From: FEB-22 sp003105195
Lineage (GTDB): Bacteria > Pseudomonadota > Alphaproteobacteria > Rhizobiales > Xanthobacteraceae
Assembly (NCBI GenBank): GCA_027493405.1
Contig: JAOSKV010000001.1
Span: forward strand, 1,193,053-1,257,052
Length of the DNA: 64,000 bases
Direction: 5' to 3'
Part shown: one piece after another, positions 1 through 6,889 of the stretch
Layout: each line of letters starts with the position of its first letter
Position numbering within the stretch: position 1 is the first letter of the stretch
The notes under the pieces: generated by a model
Told to the model about the DNA's origin: nothing
What the model saw: the letters and a program-made list of their open reading frames with translations, nothing else
The model's database searches: none
Program-made: the position numbers and the translations under genes

Positions 1-122
1 CCGACAAACAGGTCGCCGAGCAAACTCCGGCGCGCGGGCCGATTGAACACCAGGAGGTCTGCGGAAGAGCCTGTTCCAGCAAGCATGACCGGAAGCGCGC
101 TCGATGTGATTGCGGTTGTCAT
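1..122 (-). CDS. Start of an unknown gene, cut by the window edge
   Basis: An open frame begins with ATG at 122 and stays open to the window edge, giving about 40 residues (MTTAITSSALPVMLAGTGSS at the start). Its ATG overlaps the TGA stop of the upstream TIGR04255-like gene as ATGA, the usual arrangement for translational coupling, and this is the main support for it being real. The visible part shows no motif I recognise. Base composition is lower in G+C than the rest of the window, as in its neighbour. Function is unknown. Confidence 0.45.
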   Translation of the reverse strand, partial: MTTAITSSALPVMLAGTGSSADLLVFNRPARRSLLGDLFV

Positions 123-854
123 TCGAAGAGCCTGCGAAGTTCGTCCGTTATGCTCTGTTCGAATACGGCATTCTTGGCATGGCGCAAGCGCTCGGTCCCG
201 GCCCACATCTCGTCAATTCGAGTAGGTATATCAGTATTCCAGTAGGCGTCAACGTCGAGTTGAACAGATACGTGCTCGATCAAGACCGGCGACATGATCC
301 CGCAGCGCAGGACGAACGGCGTTCCCGTTTGCTCCTCGGTACCTTGGGCTACGAAACTGAAGTTTCCGATTACGGATGTCATATCATCCGGCATCGAGAT
401 CCCGACGCGAAGGAATTTGCTCAGCGGCTCGCCGGATATGAGCCGATCCGGTATATCAAGTCGATTGATGAAACGCACACCGATGCGCACGATGCTCCTG
501 CGCCCGACGATGCCAGTGAACACGTTGAAGTTCTCTTTTGCCTGCTCTACGAAACTCTCCCAGCGGTCATATGGCGCCAAGCGCACGGTCCCGAAGCTGG
601 CTTCATTGATCAGGACGACGTCGGCACCGTTTGGCGCCGTCATCTTGAAGCCTGCCAATTCGGATTTCTGCTGCACTGCGGTCCCCGTGCGGAGCTCTAC
701 CTTGAAGTTTCGTTTCTCCTCGACAGACGGAAACTGGCGCTTGAAACGATCACGAAGCCTTTCGAGCTCCCGCTCCGAAAAAGGCCTCGTTCACCTTCAG
801 GTCGATTACGGCTTGAACGATTGGCGCCTTGGGGTAACGTCTACTCGTCGCCAT
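119..854 (-). CDS. TIGR04255-like protein of unknown function (frameshifted)
   Basis: The protein reads from ATG at 854 (MATSRRYPKAPIVQAVIDLK) to the stop at 119, about 244 residues, if one base is removed from the A-run at 778-782. Without that correction the frame stops early and only the last 185 residues are open. The C-terminal part contains RIGVRFINRLDIPD, which resembles the conserved R-x-x-NRI/L region of the sporadically distributed TIGR04255 family; no activity is established for that family. The gene lies in a patch of clearly lower G+C than the genes to its right and overlaps a second gene at 122, so it may be part of an acquired two-gene module. Family assignment is from memory of the motif and is moderately sure. 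Confidence 0.6.
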
Positions 855-980
855 CGCCTGACCGCCACCCGCTAAGGGAGATGCCTTGGTCGACCATTGT
901 GATTGCACCCACGCAAGTCAATTGGTTAGAGATTCGCCGTGACCCTCGCGCCGCGCTGAGCCGCGCCTGCCTGCGCGGCC

Positions 981-2720
981 CTACGATGGCGCCGCCTTGC
1001 GCCGGCGCTGCTCCGCCTCGTCCCAGGCGGTGAGTGGCTGGTAGTCGGCGACGAAGCCGAGGCCCTTGGTGGCGTCGGACGACACCACGTGCTGCGAGGT
1101 CACGACGTCGACCACCGCCGGCGCATTGGCGAGCGCGCGCGCGAGCGCGTCCTTCATCTCCTCGGGCTTCTCGACCCGCTCGCCATGGGCGCCGAGCGCG
1201 CGCGCCATGCCGGCATAGTCGGAATGCCGCAGCGTGGTGCCGTAGACGCGGCCGCCGTAGTTCTCCTGCTGGTCGAGCCGCTCGATGTTCCAGGCCGCGT
1301 TGTTGGAGACGACCACCACGATCTTGGCACCGTGGCGCACCGCCGTGTCGATCTCCATGGCGTTGATGCCGTAGGCGCCGTCGCCGGTCGTGCAGATCAC
1401 CTGGCGCCCCGGACAGGCGAGCGCCGCCGCGATCGCATAGGGCACGCCGACGCCGAGGCAGCCGAAGGCGCCCGCGTCCAGGTAGGTGCGGGCCGCAAGC
1501 CCGATGCGCGCGAAGCTCAGCAGGTCGCCGCCGTCCGCGACCGCGATGTAGTCGGGGTCGGCGAGCTCGGCGATGGCGTCGAAGATGCAGTTCGGGTGCA
1601 GCTTGCCGTCCTCGGCCACGACCGGCGGGTCGCCGCTCGTCCGGCGCAGGCGCTGGCGCTGCTGGGCGCGCAGCGCCTCGGCCCAGGCCGTATCGGTGTT
1701 GGGCGCGCGGTTGCCGGCGGCCGCGACGATGGCGTCGAGCGCGAGCGCCGGCGTCGCCAGGAGCTCCGGCGTCCCGCGCCGGTTGTCGATCAGTTCGCCC
1801 GCAGTGTCGGCGATGCGGATGAAGCGGGCGTTCGGGAACACGGCCGGCGAGCCGTAGCCGAGCTGGTAGTCGAGCTTGCGGCCGATGACGATCGCGAGGT
1901 CCGCGTCGGTCATGACGTTGCCGCGCACCGCCCCCGCGAAGGCCGGATGGTCCGAGGGCACCAGCCCGCGGCTCTCCTGGGTGTCGAGATAGAAGGCGCC
2001 GGTGGCGTCGAGGAAGCGCCGCAGCGCGTCGGCGGCCCCGCGCGCGCCGCGCCCCGTGATCACCAGCGGCCGGCGCGCCGACCAGATCGCCTCCACGGCC
2101 TCGGCCACCGCCGCCGGGTCCGGCGGCACCGTGCGGCGCGGCTTCTCGCGCAGCCAGTCGTCGAGCACCAGGTTGGCGGCGACGTCGGTGCGCAGCACGT
2201 CGGTCGGCACCTCGAGATAGACCGGGCCCGGCTCGCCGGCATCGCCGAAGGCGCGCGCCACCATCTCGTCGAGCTCGCGCACCACCTGGTCGGCGACCCG
2301 CGCGGTGCGGGCGCTGCGGGTGACCGGCCGCAGGATGTCGACGTGCGGGATGTCCTGCAAGGGCCCCATATTGGCCTGCGGGCGCGAGGTGCAGCCGCCG
2401 ATCAGCAGCACCGGCATGCGCGCGAGCGAGGCGTTGCACATGGCGGTGACGCAGTTGGTGACCCCGGGGCCGGCCGTCACCATGGCGACCCCGAGCGCGC
2501 CCGTGAGCTCGCTGTGCGCGTGCGCCATGTGCACGGCGGCGCCCTCGTCGCGCACGTCGACGATGCGGACGCCGGCGCGCCCGAGCAGGTCCCAGATCGG
2601 CTGGATGTGGCCGCCCTGCAGGCCGAACACCCGGTCGACGCCGCGCGCCTGCAGGAAGCGCACGATCCAGGCCGCCACGCTGTTCGGTCCGCTGCCGAGA
2701 TCCTTCGCCTGCCCTGGCAT
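981..2720 (-). CDS. Thiamine-diphosphate-dependent enzyme (acetolactate synthase / 2-hydroxyacyl-CoA lyase superfamily)
   Basis: A 579-residue protein from ATG at 2720 with the three-domain plan of thiamine-diphosphate enzymes. The N-terminal pyrimidine-binding domain has VRDEGAAVHMAHAHSELTG, which supplies the catalytic glutamate (RDE). A central TPP_M-like domain follows. The C-terminal domain carries the diphosphate/Mg motif GDGAYGINAMEIDT followed by NN (VVSNNAAWN). The gene begins 2 bases after the stop of an acyl-CoA synthetase, so the two are probably coupled. Acetolactate synthases usually travel with a small regulatory subunit, and none is here. The synthetase neighbour favours a CoA-thioester substrate, as in oxalyl-CoA decarboxylase or 2-hydroxyacyl-CoA lyase. 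The family is certain; the substrate is inference. Confidence 0.85.
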   Translation of the reverse strand: MPGQAKDLGSGPNSVAAWIVRFLQARGVDRVFGLQGGHIQPIWDLLGRAGVRIVDVRDEGAAVHMAHAHSELTGALGVAMVTAGPGVTNCVTAMCNASLARMPVLLIGGCTSRPQANMGPLQDIPHVDILRPVTRSARTARVADQVVRELDEMVARAFGDAGEPGPVYLEVPTDVLRTDVAANLVLDDWLREKPRRTVPPDPAAVAEAVEAIWSARRPLVITGRGARGAADALRRFLDATGAFYLDTQESRGLVPSDHPAFAGAVRGNVMTDADLAIVIGRKLDYQLGYGSPAVFPNARFIRIADTAGELIDNRRGTPELLATPALALDAIVAAAGNRAPNTDTAWAEALRAQQRQRLRRTSGDPPVVAEDGKLHPNCIFDAIAELADPDYIAVADGGDLLSFARIGLAARTYLDAGAFGCLGVGVPYAIAAALACPGRQVICTTGDGAYGINAMEIDTAVRHGAKIVVVVSNNAAWNIERLDQQENYGGRVYGTTLRHSDYAGMARALGAHGERVEKPEEMKDALARALANAPAVVDVVTSQHVVSSDATKGLGFVADYQPLTAWDEAEQRRRKAAPS

Positions 2721-2722
2721 GC

Positions 2723-4314
2723 TCAGCCCCTTGCGCTGTCGGTGAGACGGGTCTTGAGGACGCGATGCTGCACCTTGCCGGTGGCGGTGCGCGGCATCTC
2801 GGCCTCGCCGATGATCGAGATCGTGCGCGGCCGCTTGTAGCCGGCGATGCGGTCGCGGCACCAGGCGAGGAGCTCCGCCTCGCCCGCCGCGCTGCCCTCC
2901 GCGAGCACCACCACGCCGTGCACCCGCTCGCCCCATTTCGCGTCGGGCAGGCCGATGACCGCCGCCTCGCGCACCGCCGGGTGGCCGGCGAGCAGCGCCT
3001 CGACCTCGGAGGGATAGATATTCTCGCCGCCCGAGATGATCATGTTGCTCTTGCGGTCGACCAGCCAGTAGTAGCCGTCGGCATCGCGGCGCGCCATGTC
3101 GTTGACCGTGCAGTAGTCGCCGCGGAACGCCTCGCGCGTCTTCTCGGGGAGGCCCCAGTAGCCGTCGAAGACGTAGGGCGTGCGCGAGTAGAGCTCGCCC
3201 ACCTCGCCGTCGGCGACCTCCGCGCCGTCCTCGCCGATCAGCCGGATCGGCCCCGTGCCGACGCATTCGCGCCCGACCGAGCCGAGCTTGCTGAACTGCT
3301 CGTCGGGATGGAGCATGGTCACCCAGCCGGCCTCGGTCGAGCCGTAGAGCTCGAACAGGCCGGCATTGGCGAAATAGTCCATGATCGCCCGCTTGGTGTC
3401 GGGCCGCGCCGGCGCCGAGGAGATCATCAGCTTGCGCACGCGCTGCGTGTCGCAGGCGCCGCGCACCGCCGCCGGGAGCTCGAGCATCATGATGTACTGC
3501 GTCGGCACCAGCGAGGTGAAGCTCTCGCCCCCGTCGCGAAGGTGCGCAGGAAATGCTCCGGATCGAAGCTGCGCCGGCTGTAGACGCTGACCGCGCCGCC
3601 GCAGGTGATCAGCGTCGAGGCGAAATAGAGCGAGTTGGCATGGCACATCGGCATCGCGAGCAGGCCCGAGTCCGCCACGTTGAAGCCGAGCTCGACCGCG
3701 GTCACCAGCGAGAGCATCGCCCCGGCGCCGTGGCTGCGGATCGCGCCCTTCGGCTTGCCGGTGGTGCCCGAGGTGTACATCAGCATCCAGGGGTCGGCGG
3801 GCGCCACCGCCCGCCCGGGCTCGCTGTCGCGGGCGCGCGCGAGCAGCGCCTCGTAGCCGAGATAGCCCGGCGCCGGCGCACCGATGATGATGTACCGGCC
3901 GGCTTCGATCGGCAGGTCGCCGCGCACCTCCTCGATCGGCGCCGTGAGCGCGTCCTGCACGATCAGGGCGCGCGCGCCGCAGTTCTCGACGATGAAACGG
4001 ATCTCGCCGGCGACCAGGCGGAAGTTGATCGGCACCGCGACGATGCCGGCCTTGGCGCTCGCCGCGTAGATCTCCAGCCACTCGACGCAGTTGTAGGCGA
4101 GCACCGCCACCCGGTCGCCTTTCGCGAGGCCGAGGCCGAGCAGCGCGTTCGCGAGCCGGCAGGCGCGCGCGTTCCATTCCCGGAAGCTCATGGCGCGATC
4201 GAGGTCGCGCGCGCCGACCCGGTCGCCATGGACCCGGGCATGGCACGCCAGCACGTCCCCGAGATGCAGCAGCCCCGTCAACGAGAGCTCCGAACGATGG
4301 TTTCCCCGGCCCAT
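2723..4314 (-). CDS. Acyl-CoA synthetase, AMP-forming (frameshifted)
   Basis: An adenylate-forming ligase of about 530 residues that activates a carboxylic acid as an acyl-AMP and then an acyl-CoA. The N-terminal half, from ATG at 4314, carries the phosphate-binding loop YTSGTTGKPKG. The C-terminal half has YGSTEAGW, the hinge motif DRKSNMIISGGENIYPSEVE and the catalytic lysine motif PRTATGKVQH. The two halves lie in different frames. Adding one G to the C-run at 3528-3532 (plus strand) joins them as RTFATGGESFTSLVPTQ, so a homopolymer error is likely. The substrate cannot be read from sequence. The gene is followed 2 bases later by the thiamine-diphosphate enzyme, which suggests the acid is activated here and cleaved or decarboxylated there. 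Confidence 0.85.
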
Positions 4315-4414
4315 GATGATCGCCGAACAGGTTTACCCTGGCAATGCAGGGCGCCTTTCCGGCCGTTGCGCTCCGGATCGGCTGATGTAGTCTTCCCGCG
4401 GGTCAGGGGGCGTC

Positions 4415-4945
4415 ATGCGCGGGATTTCCGGAATTTCGGGTGTGGTTGCGGTAGGGCTGCTGGGTCTCTTGTGGGCGACGGACGCGCCGGCGCAGTCGCC
4501 GTCGGCCGGGCAGCAGCAGCTGGAAAAATCGGCCGGCGACGTCCGGCCGGGCGGCGACGAGCGCTACACGCTCAAGCTGTGCAACGACTCGGCGCGCCAG
4601 TCCGTGTACGGCGCGATCGCGGTCTACGACCGCCCGACCGACGACAACGTCACGGTCCATGCCTGGTTCAAGATCGGGCAAGGCGCCTGCGCCAGTGTCG
4701 CGACCCGCCGCTTCGGCAACTATGCCTCGCACAGCGTCTTCGTGCACGGCTATTCCGGCAACTTCGTCTGGCCGCCGTCCAAGAGCGTGGATCTCAAGCT
4801 CTGCGTCGACCGCAGCCGTCCCTACGAACGGCCGAATTCCAAGAACTACAAGTGCCGCGGCAACGAGGTCCTGCGCGGATTCCGCAAGATCAAGATCGAA
4901 CGCGTCGTCGGCGACACCGCCCTGTTCACTTATACATTCAAGTGA
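4415..4945 (+). CDS. DUF1036-like secreted protein
   Basis: A 176-residue protein with an N-terminal signal peptide: a hydrophobic stretch at about residues 8-22 and a likely cleavage after TDAPAQ. The mature part contains YTLKLCNDSARQSVYGAIAV, then a glycine- and cysteine-containing GQGACASVATRRFGN and a later KLCVDRS. This pattern of paired cysteines after LCN fits DUF1036, a family of small exported alphaproteobacterial proteins with no known activity. The gene stands alone between the acyl-CoA synthetase (divergent) and an acetyltransferase 64 bases downstream. Confidence 0.7.
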   Translation: MRGISGISGVVAVGLLGLLWATDAPAQSPSAGQQQLEKSAGDVRPGGDERYTLKLCNDSARQSVYGAIAVYDRPTDDNVTVHAWFKIGQGACASVATRRFGNYASHSVFVHGYSGNFVWPPSKSVDLKLCVDRSRPYERPNSKNYKCRGNEVLRGFRKIKIERVVGDTALFTYTFK

Positions 4946-5009
4946 TCGGCCGCTTTTCGTATCGCCGCGGGCGCGGTCGCACGACCCCGCCAGAGGAGTC
5001 TCCGATCCC

Positions 5010-5597
5010 ATGGACTGGGTCTTCGACCAGGACGGCGTCGACTGGGAGGAGCTGTCGAACCTCTACGGGATCGCCCCGCTCGGCGAGAAGAGCGCGGCGG
5101 ATCTCGCGGTCGTCTTCACCAACAGCATGTTCAAGTGCTTCGTTTACGAGGGCGGGCGGCTGATCGGCGCCGGCCGCGCCGTCGCCGACGGGCGCGACTG
5201 CGCCTATCTGTGCGACATCGCGATCCATCCGGACCACCAGGGCCGCGGGCTCGGCCAGGCGGTGGTCGAGCGGCTCAAGGCGCTCGCGGCCGGGCACCGC
5301 AAGATCATCCTTTATGCCAATCCGGGCCGGGAGGGCTTCTACCGCCGGCTCGGCTTCCGCCGCATGCTGACCGCCATGGCGATCTTCCGCGACGAAGCGC
5401 ACGCCTTGCGGCACCGGGCTCGTGGCGGAGGACTGAATCAGGTCTTGGTGCGCGCCGGATCGATCGCGACGGCGCGCTCGCCGCGCGGGCTCTCGCTCCC
5501 CGCGATCCGCCGCAGCGCGCGCGTGACCGGCCGCTCGAAGGCGAGATGCACCGCGAGCGCCAGCGCGATCGCGCCCGCGATGGCGAGGCCGAGATAG
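5010..5597 (+). CDS. GNAT-family N-acetyltransferase
   Basis: The frame from ATG at 5010 (MDWVFDQDGVDWEELSNLY) gives a small GNAT acetyltransferase. The acetyl-CoA-binding loop is DIAIHPDHQGRGLGQAVVER, followed by ILYANPGREGFYRRLGFRR, the usual beta-5/alpha-4 region. Acceptor unknown. The GNAT fold is complete by about residue 140; the frame then runs on for about 50 basic, low-complexity residues antisense to the next gene. A stop at 5434-5436 in the next frame would give the expected length, so a one-base error between about 5400 and 5434 is likely and the true end may be 5436. Confidence 0.8.
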   Translation: MDWVFDQDGVDWEELSNLYGIAPLGEKSAADLAVVFTNSMFKCFVYEGGRLIGAGRAVADGRDCAYLCDIAIHPDHQGRGLGQAVVERLKALAAGHRKIILYANPGREGFYRRLGFRRMLTAMAIFRDEAHALRHRARGGGLNQVLVRAGSIATARSPRGLSLPAIRRSARVTGRSKARCTASASAIAPAMARPR

Positions 5598-6520
5598 AGC
5601 CAGGGCGCGGCGCCGACGTCGAGCTTCGCCCAGGCGGTGCCCTGCAGCACCGCGCGCACCGGAATCGAGTGCAGCAGATAGAGCGCGTAGGAGGCTTCCC
5701 CGAGCAGCACCAGCGGCCGCCAGCGCGGCGCGGCCGCGAGGTCGGCGAGCGCGACGCCGGCGACGACCATGGCGGCCGGCACGCCCCAGGCGAGGAAGCG
5801 CAGCCCCGAATAGCCCCAGGACGGCCACGGCGCGAGCCACGCGAGCGCGACACCCGCGAGGACCAGGAGCAGGCCCGCGGCGCGCGGCAGCCGCACGCCC
5901 GCGCGCCAGAGGAGCCCGAGCCCCATGCCGAACACGAACTCCAGCAGCATCGGGTCGAACCAGAAGGCGAGCGGCTCCGGCAGGCGAAACAGCGCGCCGA
6001 GCCCCACGGCGGCGCCGAGCGCGAGCGCGACCCGCGCCACGGCCACGTTCCGCGGCGCCGCGATCGCCAGCGCGAACACGGCGTAGAACAGCATTTCGTA
6101 ATTGAGCGTCCAGCCCTGCCCGACCACCGGCTGCATGATCCCGTCCGGCCGCGGATAGGGAACGAACAGGTAGGACGCGACGATGCTCCCGGCCGAATAG
6201 GTGCCGCTGCGGCCCGGCAGCGTGAAGGCCAGCACCACGTAGAGCGTGGTCACCAGCCAGTAGATCGGCACGATGCGGATCAGTCGCCGCACGAAGAACC
6301 GGCGCGCGCCGGCGCGCCGGCCGAACAGCGGCTCGCTCGCGTAGACCATCACGAAGCCGGAGATCACGAAGAACAGGTCGACCCCCGCATTGCCGAAGCC
6401 GAGCGGCGGCAGCGCGGCGCCGAGCCCGAAGCTGCGCTGCAGGTCGAACTGGAAATGCGACACTGCCACCGCCGTGGCCGCGAGCGCGCGGAGCACCTGG
6501 ATTCCGAGAATGGTCTGCAC
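5438..6520 (-). CDS. Acyltransferase 3 family membrane protein
   Basis: A 360-residue integral membrane protein of the OafA/YrhL acyltransferase-3 family, which O-acylates cell-surface sugars. It opens with GIQVLRALAATAVAVSHFQF, containing the family's conserved R-A and the catalytic-type histidine in helix 1, and continues with GNAGVDLFFVISGFVM, the second signature. About ten hydrophobic helices follow. A GTG start at 6520 is chosen because a strong Shine-Dalgarno sequence (GGGAGG) lies just upstream; an earlier start would extend into the low-complexity tract. It converges on the acetyltransferase. No glycan genes are nearby to name the substrate. Confidence 0.85.
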   Translation of the reverse strand: MQTILGIQVLRALAATAVAVSHFQFDLQRSFGLGAALPPLGFGNAGVDLFFVISGFVMVYASEPLFGRRAGARRFFVRRLIRIVPIYWLVTTLYVVLAFTLPGRSGTYSAGSIVASYLFVPYPRPDGIMQPVVGQGWTLNYEMLFYAVFALAIAAPRNVAVARVALALGAAVGLGALFRLPEPLAFWFDPMLLEFVFGMGLGLLWRAGVRLPRAAGLLLVLAGVALAWLAPWPSWGYSGLRFLAWGVPAAMVVAGVALADLAAAPRWRPLVLLGEASYALYLLHSIPVRAVLQGTAWAKLDVGAAPWLYLGLAIAGAIALALAVHLAFERPVTRALRRIAGSESPRGERAVAIDPARTKT

Positions 6521-6530
6521 GTGTCCGCCT

Positions 6531-6889
6531 CCCTTTTGGGAGCCCCCCACGCTGGCGGGCCGCGGCGCCCCCCTCCCGGCCCCCCCCCCCCCCACACTCC
6601 CCTCCTAAAAAACCCCCCCCCCCCCCCTTCCCTCCTCCCCCCCCGCTCCCCCCCCCCCCCCCCCAAAAAAAAGAAGCAAAATGTTAGGGTGGCGCCCGTT
6701 GGGGGCCCCCCAGGCGGGGGGCCGCCGGGCCCCCCCCCGGGGGCCCCCCCCCCCCCGCCCACACACCCCCCAGAAAGCCCCCCCCCCCCCACCCCCCACG
6801 CGCGCCCCCGCGGGGCGCGCGCCCCCCCCCCCCCCACAAACGAAAGGAAAAAAAAGAGAAAGAGAGGGGGAGGGGGGGGGGGGGGGGGG
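6531..6889. other. Homopolymer low-complexity tract, probable assembly artefact
   Basis: About 360 bases made almost only of C-runs (6560-6840), a short A-rich piece (about 6836-6865) and then G-runs (6866-6890). It replaces the start of the molybdenum hydroxylase gene at 6890 and any genes that normally precede it. It begins just upstream of the acyltransferase ribosome-binding site. No codon structure, repeat unit or regulatory motif can be seen. It looks like the poor-quality ends of two reads or contigs joined together, so the linkage of the genes on either side is doubtful. Confidence 0.75.

Noticed and set aside
921..935. TTGGTTAGAG, like the D-arm of a tRNA, near the edge of the low-GC patch
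   Set aside because: No acceptor stem, anticodon arm or T-arm could be formed around it, so neither a tRNA nor an attachment site is supported.
5135..6889. An apparent N-terminal extension of the molybdenum hydroxylase of nearly 600 residues
   Set aside because: The frame is antisense to the acyltransferase and then passes through the homopolymer tract. No similarity to the family begins before about 6890.
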